Below, piece by piece: positions 1 to 12,992 of a DNA stretch of 64,000 nt. The stretch spans positions 344,389,948 to 344,453,947 of the forward strand of contig NC_058523.1 of assembly GCF_904849725.1 (NCBI RefSeq), in the 5' to 3' direction. The DNA comes from Hordeum vulgare subsp. vulgare. Lineage: Eukaryota; Streptophyta; Magnoliopsida; Poales; Poaceae. Under the pieces are notes generated by a model. The model was not told where the DNA came from. It ran no database searches and saw only the letters and a list, made by a program, of their open reading frames with translations. Both the position numbers and the translations under genes were made by a program. The number at the start of each line of letters is the position of its first letter. The first letter of the stretch is position 1.

Positions 1-2424
1 GCTTGATCACCTTAAAAGTGACATTGCCGCAACGGCTTCGCACAAAGGAGCATTTGAGAAGTTGGTGCCTAAGCCTGATCCGCCTAACAGGGTTTTCACC
101 GCACCTTCTGTGCATTGTTCATTTCCCTCCCAATTCGGCTTGGCACAGTTTTCCTGTTTGCGGGTTCTGTGCCACTGACTTGATCCGGCATCCCACTTTG
201 TCCCGCCGTGCGTCCCTGGCTTGGCGGTAGGTAACGTCATATTCTCGGGTATGCCTCGTGGGTTAGCCATTGCGGTGCCGATTGCATGTACGGTTAAGGC
301 AGCACCCAACAGGGTAACACGAGATGTTATGAGATTGAGGCATCGCACATAGCAACCCAAAGCCAGGCAAAGGATGTTCAGGCGGACTGTTAGGGAGCGG
401 AGAGTGCATGTGATGTGTGGCGGAAGGGATGAAAATGTTGTCGGGAGTGGCCTGTTGTCATCATTCGTTGTAATTGGAGCCAAGTGTCCACGGGATGGTC
501 ATTGGGCAGGCGGGAAGATAGAACTGGGAGGAGAGAGGCATCATCCGCCACCCTACGTATTTATGTGCATCAGCCGCGACGGTTGTGTACAGATGTGGTA
601 TCTACATGTGGGTCTCTTACTCAGAATAACATGACATGGTTAATGTGGAGTGAGGTGCCACATCTGTTGCCCCGTGTGAGTGTGTTTGGTGGTCGACGGT
701 AGGGCAATCTCTTATGTGGTTTGGCATCACGCAATCCGAGCTCCCTTGTGTGGCTCGGTGGTGATTGAACTAGAGAACTTTATGTTGTAGTTGGATCATG
801 GTTATGACTTGTGTTACATTCGCTCATTTGAAGATTGAAACTAGAGAATTTTAGGGTGTAGTATGATCAGTCGACGATATATTGGATTTATATGGGTGTA
901 ATGTGATCAGCATAGCTGGGGAAATGTATGTGGTACTAAATCTTCTTGGATTGAATTAGTATGAAGAAAACACAAACCGTTGAGTAATAAAAATGATGTT
1001 TTTGTTAAGTTAGATGGTATAACTACTTGGATTCCAGACCGGAGTTTAATTTGGGGCTGGGCATTTGGATTTGTGATATTTTGACGTGAGCTTGGTGGCT
1101 TGTATGTGTGCCTCATGGATATGAGCATGAATCGTAGTTGGTAGACTTTGATGATTTTGCTAGCCCTCCCCAAGAATGTTATGAGTAAAGGATGATTATG
1201 GGAGGATGATTTGAATTAATTAGAATAGATGGCAAATTTAGTGGCATGTGTCTTGTTGGAGCAGCTGTCTCGCATTTAGTATGTGTTTGTGCTCATTTAG
1301 ATGCAGAACTGATATTATATTGGTGGATAAATATATTAACCTTTGCACAGTTTGGAATTAGTTTGATGATTGTGATCTTGAAAAAAAAATCTCGGTAGAA
1401 CATATAATTTTTTGATCTATAGTTATTGAATGGAAGCTTGTTTTATATTGGACTTAGACAACCATGATGCTTGGCTTAGTTGGATCATTACTATGATTTG
1501 TGTTAGATTCGCTCATTTGGAGATTGAAACCGGAGAACTTTAGGGTGTACTATGATGGGTTGAAGATATATTGGATTTATATGGGTGTAATATGATCAAC
1601 ATAGTTGTGGAAATTGATGGGTTACTAAATCATCTTGGATTGAATTAGTAGGATTTTAAGTTAGAAATAACGTTTGCGACAAATTAGATGGTATAAGTAC
1701 TTGGATTCCAGACCGGAGAGAAACTTGGGGTTGGGCAATTGGATTTATGATATTTTGACGTGAGCTTCGTGGCTTGCATGTGCTTCAAGATATGAGCATG
1801 TTGATGGTACACATGGATCGTAGTTGGTAGGCTTTGATGATTTTGCTAGCCCTCCCCAAGGATATTATGAGTACAGGATCATTATGGGAGGACGGTTTGG
1901 ATTAACTAGAATAGATTGGAATTTTAGCGGTATGTGCCTTGTTGGAGTAGCTCTCTCGCTCTTATGTGTTTGTGCTCATTTAGATGCAGTGGTAGTAAAA
2001 AGGTAATGCTTATGAAGTGATATTATATTGGTTGATAAATATATTAACCTTGGAATAGTTTGGTGATTGTGATCTTGAGAAATAAAAATCTTGGTGGATA
2101 AATAAGATATAATTTTTGGACCTATGGTCATCCACTTGTAGCTTGTTTTATATTGGACTCAGATAACCATGATACTTGGCTTGGTTGGATTATGGTTGTG
2201 ATTTGTGTTAGATTCACATATTTGGAGATTGAAAGTAGAGAACTTTAGGGTGTAGGTGGATCATGGTTATGATTTATGTTAGATTCGCACATCTTGGAGA
2301 TTGAAACTAGAGAACTTTAAGGTGTAGTATGAGCAGTCGAAAATATATTGGATTTGTGATATTTGACCTGTGCTTGGTGCCTTGTTTGTGCCTTATGGAT
2401 ATGAGAAAGCACACGAGAAGTGTT
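1..2424 (+). repeat. Higher-order unit 1 (2424 bp)
   Basis: Starts at the cassette anchor at the window edge, so the array probably continues to the left. The GC-richer cassette fills about 1-770. Monomer A starts near 1075, monomer B near 1749, and the leader of the next cassette monomer near 2358. It is about 72 bp shorter than the standard unit because only two copies of the ~72-bp motif remain before 2340, where most units have three. It shares private variants with unit 14 (for example GATGGGTTGAAGATATATTG near 1556 and 37886), 36.3 kb away. Confidence 0.9.
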
Positions 2425-4918
2425 GCTTGATCAGCTTAACATCGACGTTGCCGCAACGGCTTGGCACAAAGGAGCACTTAAGAAGTTGGTACATAAGCCT
2501 GATCCGCCTGACAGGGTTTTCACCGCACCTCCCGTGCATTGTTCATTTCTCTCCCTATTCGGCTTGGCGCACTTTCCCAGTTTGTGGGTTCTATGTCACT
2601 AACTTGATCCGGCATCCCAGTTCTCCCGCCGTGCGTCCCTGGCTTGATGGTAGGTAACGTCGTGCTCTCGAGTACGCCTCGTGGGTTACCCATTGCGGTG
2701 CCGATTGCGTGTACGGCTATGGCGGCGCCCAGCAGGGTAACGCGAGATGTTGTGAGATTGAGGCATCGCACATAGCAACCCAAAGCCAGACAAAGGATGT
2801 CCAGGCGGACTGGTAGGGAGCGGGGAGTGCATGTGATATGTGGCGGAAGGGATGAAAATGTTGCGGAAGTGGCCTGTTGTCATCATTTGTTGTAATTGGA
2901 GCCAAGTGTCGACGGGATGGCAAATGGAAAGACGGGAAGATAGCACTGGGAGGAGAGAGGCATCATCCGCCACCTTACGTATTTTTGTGCGTCAGCCGCG
3001 ATGGTTGTGTACAGATGTGGTATCTACATGTGGATCTCTTACTCAGAATGACATGACATGGTTGTTGTGGAGTGAGGTGCCACATCTGTTGCCCCGTGTG
3101 AGTATGTTTGGTGGTCGACGGTAGGGCAATCTGTTATGTGGTTTGGCCTCACGCAATCCGAGTTCCCTTGTGTGGCTCAGTGGTGATTGAACTAGAGAAA
3201 TTTATGGTGTTGTTGGATCATGGTTATGATTTGTGTTACATTCGCTCATTTGAAGATTGAAACTACAGAACTCTAGGGTGTAGTATGATCAGTCGACGAT
3301 ATATTGGATTTATATGGGTGTAATGTGATCAGCATAGCTGGGGAAATGTATGAGGTATTAGATCATCTTGGATTGAATTAGTATGAAGAAAACACAAACC
3401 GTTGAGTAAAAGAAATGATGTTTGCGTCAAGTTAGATGGTATAACTACTTGGATTCCAGACCGGAGTTTAATTTGGGGATGGGCATTTGGATTTGTGATA
3501 TTTTGACGTGAGCTTGGTGGCTTGTATGTGTGCCTCATGGATATGAGCATGAATTGTAGTTGGTAGACATTGATGATTTTGCTAGCCCTCCCCAAGAATG
3601 TTATGAGTAAAGGATGATTATGGGAGGATAATTTGAATTAATTAGAATAGATGGCAAATTTAGTGGCATGTCTCTTGTTGCAGCAGCTGTCTCGCATTTA
3701 TTATGTGTTTGTGCTCATTTAGATGCAGAAGTGATATTATATTGGTGGATAAATATATTAACCTTTGCACAATTTGGAATTAGTTTGATGATTGTGATCT
3801 TGAAAAAAAAATCTCGGTAGAACATATAATTTTTGGATATATAGTTATTCAATGGAAGCTTGTTTTATATTGGACTTAGATAACCATGATACTTGGCTTA
3901 GTTGGATCATTATTATGATTTGTGTTAGATCCGCTCATTTGGAGATTGAAACTGGAGAACTTTAGGGTGTACTATGATCGGTAGAAGATATATTGGATTT
4001 ATATGGGTGTAATTTGATCAACATAGTTGTGGAAATTGATGGGCTACTAAATCACCTTGGATTGAATTAGTAGGACTTTGAGTTAGAAATGACGTTTGCG
4101 ACAAATTAGATGGTATAACTACTTGGATTCCAGACCGGAGAGAAACTTGGGGTTGGGCAGTTGGATTTGTGATATTTTGACCTGAGCTTCGTGGCTTGTA
4201 TGTGCTTCAAGATATGAGCATGTTAATGGTACACATCGATCATAGTTGCTAGGCTTTGATGATTTTGCTAGCCCTCCCCAAGAATGTTATGAGTACAAGA
4301 TCATTATGGGAGGACGATCTGGATTAACTAGAATAGATTGGAATTTTAGCGGTCTGTGTCTTGTTGGAGTAGCTGTCTCGCTCTTATGTGTTTGTGCTCA
4401 TTTAGATGCAGTAGTAGTAAAAGGGTAATGCTTATGAAGTGATATTATATTGGTTGATAAATATATTAACCTTGGAATAGTTTGGTGATTGTGATCTTGA
4501 GAAATAAAAATCTTGGTGGATAAATAAGATATAATTTTTGGACCTATGGTCATCCACTTGTAGCTTGTTTTATATTGGACTTAGATAACCATGATACTTG
4601 GCTTGGTTGGATTATGGTTGTGATTTGTGTTAGATTCACATATTTGGAGATTGAAAGTAGAGAACTTTAGGGTGTAGTTGGATCATGGTTATGATTTGTG
4701 TTAGATTTGCACATCTTGGAGATTGAAACTAGAGAACTTTAGAGTGTAGTTGGATCATGGTTATGATTTATCTTAGATTCACACATTTGGAGATTGTAAC
4801 TAGAGAACTTTAAGGTGTAGTATGATCAGTTGAAAATATATTGGATTTGTGATATTTTGACTTGTGCTTGGTGCCTTGTTTGTGCCTTGTGGATATGAGA
4901 AAGCACACGATAAGTGTT
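2425..4918 (+). repeat. Higher-order unit 2 (2494 bp, standard A-B-C layout)
   Basis: Cassette about 2412-3190, monomer A from about 3497, monomer B from about 4171, leader of the next cassette monomer from about 4850. This cassette is more diverged than most; the long minus-strand open frame present in nearly all other cassettes is broken here. Three copies of the ~72-bp motif are present at 4607-4822. Confidence 0.9.
4607..4822 (+). repeat. Representative ~72-bp sub-repeat triplet inside monomer B
   Basis: Three consecutive copies start at about 4607, 4678 and 4750. Each begins TTGGATCATGGTTATGATTT or a close variant (the first reads TTGGATTATGGTTGTGATTT), continues through an AGATTC.CA...TTGGAGATTG stretch, and closes with AGAGAACTTTAGGGTGTAG-like sequence. 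The same motif appears singly in other places in each unit. Loss or gain of one copy explains the 72-bp steps in unit length (2424 versus 2496, 3107 versus 3179). Confidence 0.85.
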
Positions 4919-7390
4919 GCTTGATCACCTTAACATCGACGTTGCCTTAACGGCTTGGCACAAAGGAGCACTTGAGGAGTTGGAGCATAAGCCTGATCCG
5001 CCTGACGGGGTTTTCACCGCACCTTCTATGCATTGTTCATTTCCCTCCCTATCCGGCTTGGCGCACTTTCCCTGTTTGCGGGTTCTGTGCCACTGACTTG
5101 ATCAGGCATCTCACTTTCTCCCGCCGTGCGTCCCTGGCTTGGCGGTAGGTAACGTCGTGCTCTCGGGTACACCTCGTGGGTTAGCCATTGCGGTGCCGAT
5201 TTCCTGTACGGCTATGGCGGCGCCCAACAGGGTAACGCGAGATGTTGTGAGATTGAGGCATCGCACATAGCAACCCAAAGCCAGGCAAAGGATGTCCAGG
5301 CGGACTGGTAGGGAGCGGAGAGTGCATGTGATGTGTGGCGGAAGGGATGAAAATGTTGTCGGGAGTGGCCTGTTGTCATCATTCGTTGTAACTGAAGTCA
5401 AGTGTCGACGGGATGGCCATTGGATACAGGCGGGAAGATAGCACTGGGAGGAGAGAGTCATCATCCGCCACCCTACGTATTTATGTGCGTCAGCCGCAAC
5501 GGTTGTGTACATATGTGGTATCTACATGTGGGTCTCTTACTCATAATGACATGACATGGTTGCTGTGGAGTGAGCTGCCACATCTGTTGCCCCGTGTGAG
5601 TGTTTTTGGTGGTCGACGGTAGGGCAATCTGTTATGTGGCTTGGCCTCACGCAATCCGAGCTCCCTTCTGTGGCTCAATGGTGATTGAACTAGGGAACTT
5701 TATGGGGTAGTTCGATCATGGTTATGATTTGTGTTACATTCGCTCCTTTGAAGATTGAAACTAGAGAACTTTAGGGTGTAGTATGATAAGTCGACGATAT
5801 ATTGGATTTATATGGGTGTAATGTGATCAGCATAGGTGGGGAAATGTATGGGGGTGCTAAATCATCTTGGATTGAATTAGTATGAAGAAAACACAGACCT
5901 TTGAGTAATAGAAATGATGTTTGCGTCAAGTTAGATGTTATAACTACTTGGATTCCACACCGGAGTTTAACTTGGGGATGGGCAGTTGGATTTGTGATAT
6001 TTTGACGTGAGCTTGGTGGCTTGTATGTGTGCCTCATGGATATGAGCATGAATCATAGTTGGTAGACTTTGATGATTTTGCTAGCCCTCCCCAAGAATGT
6101 TATGAGTAAAGGATCATTATGGGAGGACGATTTGAATTAATTAGAATAGATGGCAAATTTAGTGGCATGCGTCTTGTTGGAGCAGCTGTCTCGCATTTAT
6201 TATGTGTTTGTGCTCGTTTAGATGCAGAAGTGATATTATATTGGTGGATGAATATATTAACCTTTGCACAATTTTGAATTAGTTTGATGATTGTGATCTT
6301 GAAAAAAAATATCACGGTAGAACATATAATTTTGGATATATAGTTAATCAATGGAAGCTTGTTTTATATTGGACCTAGAGAACCATGATACTTGGCATAG
6401 TTGGATCATTGTTATGATTTGTGTTAGATTCGCTCATTTGGAGATTGAAACTCGAGAACTTTAGGGTGTACTATTATCGGTCGAAGATATATTGGATTTA
6501 TATGGGTGTAATATGATCAACATAGTTGTGGAAATTGATGGGCTACTAAATCATCTTGGATTGAATTAGTAGGATTTTGAGCAATAGAAATGACGTTTGC
6601 GACAAATTAGATGGTATAACTACTTGGATTCCAGACCAGAGAGAAACTTGGGGTTGGGCAGTTGGATTTGTGATATTTTAACTCGAGCTTCGTGGCTTGT
6701 ATGTGCTTCAGGATATGAGCATGTAGATGGTACACCTGGATCGTAGTTGGTAGGCTTTGATGAGTAAAGGATCATTATGGGAGGACGATCTGGATTTACT
6801 AGAATTGATTGGAATTTTAGTGGTATGTGTCTTGTTGGAGTAGTTGTCTCGCTCTTATGTGTTTGTGCTCATTTAGATGCAGTAGTAGTAAAAGGGTAAT
6901 ACTTATGAAGTGATATTTTATTGGTTGATAAATATATTAACCTTGGAATAGTTTGGTGATTGTGATCTTCAGAAATAAAAATCTTGGTGGATAAATAGCA
7001 TATAATTTTTGGACCTATGGTCATCCACTTGTAGCTTGTTTTATATTGGACTTAGATAACCATGATACTTGGCTTGGTTGTATTATGGTTGTGATTTGTG
7101 TTAGATTTACATATTTGGAGATTGAAAGTAGAGAATTTTCGGGTGTAGTTGGATCATGGTTATGATTTGTGTTAGATTCGCACATCTTGGAGATTGAGAC
7201 TGGAGAACTTTAGAGTGTAGTTGGATCATGGTTATGATTTGTGTTAGATTCACACATTTGGAGATTGAAACTAGAGAACTTTAGGGTGTAGTATGATGAG
7301 TCGAAAATAATATTGGATTTGTGATATTTTGACGTGTGCTTGGTGCCTTGTTTGTGCCTTATGGATATGAGAAAGCACACGAGAAGTGTT
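4919..7390 (+). repeat. Higher-order unit 3 (2472 bp)
   Basis: Cassette about 4906-5690, monomer A from about 5996, monomer B from about 6672. Monomer B has lost the conserved TTTTGCTAGCCCTCCCC block: near 6757 the sequence jumps from GGCTTTGATGA to GTAAAGGATC. Its B monomer (GATATTTTAACTCGAG start, GATCTTCAGAAAT variant) belongs to the same subfamily as the amplified monomers of unit 12. Confidence 0.9.
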
Positions 7391-9884
7391 GCTTGATCAC
7401 CTTAACATCGACGTTGCCTTAACGGCTTGGCACAAAGGAGCACTTGAGAAGTTGGTGCATAAGCCTGATCCGCCTGACAGGGTTTTCACCGCACCTCCTG
7501 TGCATTGTTCATTTCCCTCCCTATTCGGCTTGGCGCACTTTCCCTGTTTGCGGGTTCTGTGCCACTGAGTTGATCCGTCATCCCACTTTCTCCCGCCGTG
7601 CGTCTCTGGCTTGGCGGTAGGTAACGTCGTGCTCTCGGGTACGCCCCGTGGGTTAGCCATTGCGGTGTCGATTGCATGTACGGCTATGGCGGCGCCCAAC
7701 AGAGTAACACGAGATGTTGTGAGATTGAGGCAACGCACATAGCAACCCAACGCCAGGCAAAGGGTGTCCTGGCGAACTGGTAGGGAGCGGAGAGTGCATG
7801 TGATGTGTGGCGGAAGGGATGAAAATGTTGTCGGGAGTGGCCTGTTGTCATCATATGTTGTAATTGGAGCCAAGTGTCGACGGGATGGCCATTGGACAGG
7901 CGGGAAGATAGCACTGGGAGGAGAGAGGCATCATCCGCCACCCTACGTATTTTTGTGCGTCAGCCGCGACGGTTGTGTACAAATGTGGTATCTACCTATG
8001 GGTCTCTTACTCAGAATGACATGACATGGTTGCTGCGGAGTGAGCTGCCACATCTGTTGCCCCGTGTGAGTGTGCTTGGTGGTCGACGGTAGGGCAATCT
8101 GTTATGTGGTTTGGCCTCACGCAATCCGAGCTCCCTTGTGTGTCTCAGTGGTGATTGAACTAGAGAACTTTATGGTGTAGTTCGATCATGGTTATGATTT
8201 GTGTTATATTCGCTCATTTGAAGATTGAAACTAGAGAACATTAGGGTGTAGTATGATCAGTCGACGATATATTTTATTTATATGGGTGTAATGTGATCAG
8301 CATAGCTGGGGAAATGTATGGGGTACTAAATCATCTTGGATTGAATTAGTATGAAGAAAACACAGACCTTTGAGTAATAGAAATGATGTTTGCGTCAAGT
8401 TAGATGTTATAACTACTTGGATTCCACACCGGAGTTCAACTTGGGGATGGGCAGTTGGATTTGTGATATTTTGATGTGAGCTTGGTGGCTTGTATGTGTG
8501 CCTCATGGATATGAGCATGAATCGTAGATGGTAGGCTTTGATGATTTTGCTAGCCCTCCCCAAGAATGTTATGAGTAAAGGATGATTATGGGAGGATGAT
8601 TTGAATTAATTAGAATAGATGGCAAATTTAGTGGCATGTGTCTTGTTGGAGCAGCTGTCTCGCATTTATTATGTGTTTGTGCTCATTTAGATGCAGAAGT
8701 GATATTATATTGGTGGATAACTATATTAACATTTGCACAGTTTGGAATTAGTTTGATGATTGTGATCTTGAAAAAAAATATCGGTAGAACATATAATTTT
8801 TGGATCTATAGTTATTCAATGGAAGCTTGTTTTATATTGGACTTAGATAACCATGATACATGGCTTAGTTTTATCATTATTATGATTTGTGTTATATTCG
8901 CTTATTTGGAGATTGAAACTGGAGAACTTTAGGGTGTCTATGATCGGTTGAAGATATATTGTATTTATATGGGTGTAATATGATCAACATAGTTGTGGAA
9001 ATTGATGGGCTACTAAATCATCTTGGATTGAATTAGTAGGATTTTGAGTTAGAAATGACGTTTGCGACAAATTAGATGGTATAACTCCTTGGATTCCAGA
9101 CCGGAGAGAAACTTGGGGTTTGGCAGTTGGATTTGTGATATTTTGACCTGAGCTTCGTGGCTTGTTTGTGCTTCAAGATATGAGAATGTTGATGGTACAC
9201 ATGGGTCGTAGTTGGTAGGCTTTGATGATTTTGCTAGCCCTCCCCAAGGATATTATGAGTAAAGGATCATTATGGGAGGACGATTTGAATTAACTAGAAT
9301 AGATTGGAATTTTAGCGGTATGTGTCTTGTTGGAGTGGCTCTCTCGCTCTTATGTGTTTGTGCTCATTTAGATGCAGTAGTAGTAAAAGGGTAATGCTTA
9401 TGAAGTGATATTATGTTGGTTGATGAATATATTAACCTTGGAATAGTTTGGTGATTGTGATCTTGAGAAATAAAAATCTTGGTGGATAAATAAGATATAT
9501 TTTTTGGACCTATGGTCATCCACTTGTAGCTTGTTTTATATTGGACTTAGATAACCATGATACTTGGCTTGGTTGGATTATGGTTGTGATTTGTGTTAGA
9601 TTCACATATTTGGAGATTGAAAGTAGAGAACTTTATGGTGTAGTTGGATCATGGTTATGATTTGTGTTAGATTCGCACATCTTGGAGATTTAAACTAGAG
9701 AACTTTAGAGTGTAGTTGGATCATAGTTATGATTTATGTTAGATTCACACATTTGGAGATTGTAACTAGAGAACTTTAAGGTGTAGTATGATCAGTCGAA
9801 AATATATTGGTTTTGTGATATTTTGACTTGTGCTTGGTGCCTTGTTTGTGCCTTATGGATATGAGAAAGCACACGAGATGTGTT
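7391..9884 (+). repeat. Higher-order unit 4 (2494 bp, standard layout)
   Basis: Cassette about 7378-8160, A from about 8465, B from about 9137. The cassette carries variants shared with unit 13 but not with most units between them (for example CATCATATGTTGTAATTGG at 7850 and 34064, and AAAGGGTGTCCT before it). Confidence 0.9.
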
Positions 9885-12800
9885 GCTTGATCACCTTAAC
9901 ATCGACGCTGCCGCATCGGCTTGGCACAAAGGAGCACTTGAGAAGTTGGTGCATAAGCCTGATCCGCCTGACAGGGTTTTCACCGCACCTCCAATGCATT
10001 GTTCATTTCCCTCCCTATTCGGCTTGGCGCACTTTCCCTGTTTCCGGGTTCTGTGCCACTGACTTGATCCGACATCCCACTTTCTCCCGCCGTGCGTCCC
10101 TGGCTTGGCGGTAGGTAACGTCGTGCTCTCGGGTACGCCTCGTGGGTTAGCCATTGCGGTGCCGATTGCCTGTACGGCTATGGCGGCGCCCAACAGGGTA
10201 ACGCGAGATGTTGTGAGATTGAAGCATCGCACATAGCAACCCAAAGCGAGGCAAAGGATGTCCAGGCGGACTGGTAGGGAGCGGAGAGTGCATGTGATGT
10301 GTGGCGGAAGGGATGAAAATTTTGTTGGGAGTGGCATGTTGTCATCATTCGTCGTAATTAGAGCCAAGTGTCGACGGGGTGGCCATTGGGAAGGCGGGAA
10401 GATAGCACTGGGAGGAGAGAGGCATCATCCGCCACCCTACGTATTTATGTGCGTCAGGCGCGGCGGCTGTGTACAGATGTGGTATCTACATGTGGGTCTC
10501 TTACTCAAAATGACATGACATGGTTGCTGTGGAGTGAGGTGCCACATCTGTTGCCTCGTGTGAGTGTGTTTGGTGGTCGACGGTAGGGCAATCTATTATG
10601 TGGTTTGGCCTCACGCAATCCGAGCTCCCTTGTGTGGCTCAGTGGTGATTGAACTAGAGAACTTTATGGTGTAGTTGGATCATGGTTATGATTTGTGTTA
10701 CATTCGCTCATTTGAAGATTGAAACTAGAGAACTTTAGGGTGTAGTATGATAAGTCGATGATATATTGGATTTATATGGGTGTAATGTGATCAGCATAGC
10801 TGGGGAAATGTATGGGGTACTAAATCATCCTGGATTGAATTAGTATGAAGAAAACACACGCCTTTGAGTAATAGAAATGATGCTTTTGTCAAGTTAGATG
10901 GTATAACTACTTGGATTCCACACCGGAATTTAACTTGGGGATGGGCAATTGGATTTGTGATATTTTGACGTGAGCTTGCTGGCTTGTATGTGTGCCTCAT
11001 GGATATGAGCAAGAATCATAGTTGGTAGACTTTGATGATTTTGTTAGCCCTCCCCAAGAATGTTATGAGTAAAGGATCATTATGGGAGGATGATTTGAAT
11101 TAATTAGAATAGATGGCAAATTTAGTGGCATGCGTCTTGTTGGAGTAGCTGTCTCGCATTTATTATGTGTTTGTGCTCATTTAGATGCAGAAGTGATAAT
11201 ATTGGTGGATAAATATATTAACCTTTGCACAATTTGGAATTATTTTGATGATTGTGATCTTGAAAAAAAAAATCTCGGTAGAACATATAATTTTAGGATC
11301 TATAATTATTCAATGGAAGCTTGTTTTTATATTGGTCTTAGATAACCATGATACTTGGCTTAGTTCGATCATTGTTATGATTTGTGTTAGATTCGCTCAT
11401 TTGGAGATTGAAACTCGAGAAGTTTAGGGTGTACTATGATCGGTCGAAGATATATTGGATTTATATGGGTGTAATATGATCAACATAGTTGTGGAAATTG
11501 ATGGGCTATTAAATCATCTTGGATTGAATTAGTAGGAAGAAAACAGAGTATTTTGAGTACTAGAAATGACGTTTGTGCCAAATTAGATGGTATAACCACT
11601 TAGATTCTAGACCAGAGAGAAACTTGGGGTTGGGCAGTTGGATTTGTGATATTTTGACCCGAGCTTCATGGCTTGTATGTGCTTCAAGGTATGAGCATGT
11701 AGATGGTACACATGGATCGTAATTGGTAGGCTTTGATGGTTTTGCTAGCCCTCCCCAAGAATGTTATGAGTAAATGATCATTATGGGAGGACGATCTGGA
11801 TTAACTAGAATAGATTTGAATTTTAGCGGTATGTGTCTTGTTGGAGTAGCTCTCTCGCTCTTATGTGTTTGTGCTCATTTAGATGAAGTAGTAGTAAAAC
11901 GGTAATGCTTATGAAGTTATTTAGATGCAGTAGTAGTAAAATATCGGTAGAACATATAATTTTTGGATCTATAGTTATTCAATGGAAGCTTATTTTATAT
12001 TGGACTTAGATAACCATGATACTTGGCTTAGTTGGATTATTGTTATGATTTGTGTTAGATTCGCTCATTTGGAGATTGAAACTCGAGAACTTTAGGGTGT
12101 ACTATGATCGGTCGAAGATATATTGGATTTATATGGGTGTAATATGATCAACATAGTTGTGGAAATTAATGGGCTACTAAATCATCCTGGATTGAATTAG
12201 TAGGAAGAAAACCGAGTTTTTTGAGTAATAGAAATGAAGTTTGCGACAAATTAGATGGTATAACCACTTGGATTCCACACCGGAGAGAAACTTGGGGTTG
12301 GGCAGTTGGATTTGTGATATTTTGACCTGAGCTTCGTGGCTTGCATGTGCTTCAAGATATGATCATGTTGATAGTACACATGGGTCGTAGTTGGTAGGCT
12401 TTGATGATTTTGCTAGCCCTCCCCAAGGATGCTTTGAGTAAAGGATCATTATGGGAGGACGATTTGGATTAACTAGAATAGATTGGAATTTTAGCGGTAT
12501 GTGTCTTGTTGGAGTAGCTCTCTCGCTCTTATGTGTTTGTGCTCATTTAGATGTAGTAGTAGTAAAAGGGTAATGCTTATGAAGTGATATTATATTGGTT
12601 GATAAATATATTAACCTTGGAATAGTTTGGTGATTGTGATCTTGAGAACTAAAAATCTTGGTGGATAAATAAGATATAATTTTTGGACCTATGGTCATCC
12701 ACTTGTAGCTTGTTTTATATTGGACTTAGATAACCATGATACTTGGCTTGGCTGGATTATGGTTGTCATTTGTGTCAGATTCAAATATTTGGAGATTGAA

Positions 12801-12992
12801 AGTAGAGAACTTTAGGGTGTAGTTGGATCATGGTTATGATTTGTGTTAGATTCGCACATCTTCGAGATTGAAACTAGAAAACTTTAAGGTGTAGTATGAT
12901 CAGTCGAAAATATATTGGATTTGTGATATTTTGACTTGTGCTTGGTGCCTTGTTTGTCCCTTATGGATATGAGAAAACACACAAGAAGTGTT
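9885..12992 (+). repeat. Higher-order unit 5 (3108 bp, extra monomer)
   Basis: Cassette about 9872-10655, monomer A from about 10959, an extra monomer A' from about 11648, monomer B from about 12316. The extra monomer contains a recombinant junction at 11902-11950: TTTAGATG(C/A)AGTAGTAGTAAAA appears twice about 45 bp apart, and the sequence then jumps to the TATCGGTAGAACAT part of another monomer. Only two ~72-bp copies remain before the next unit. Confidence 0.9.
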
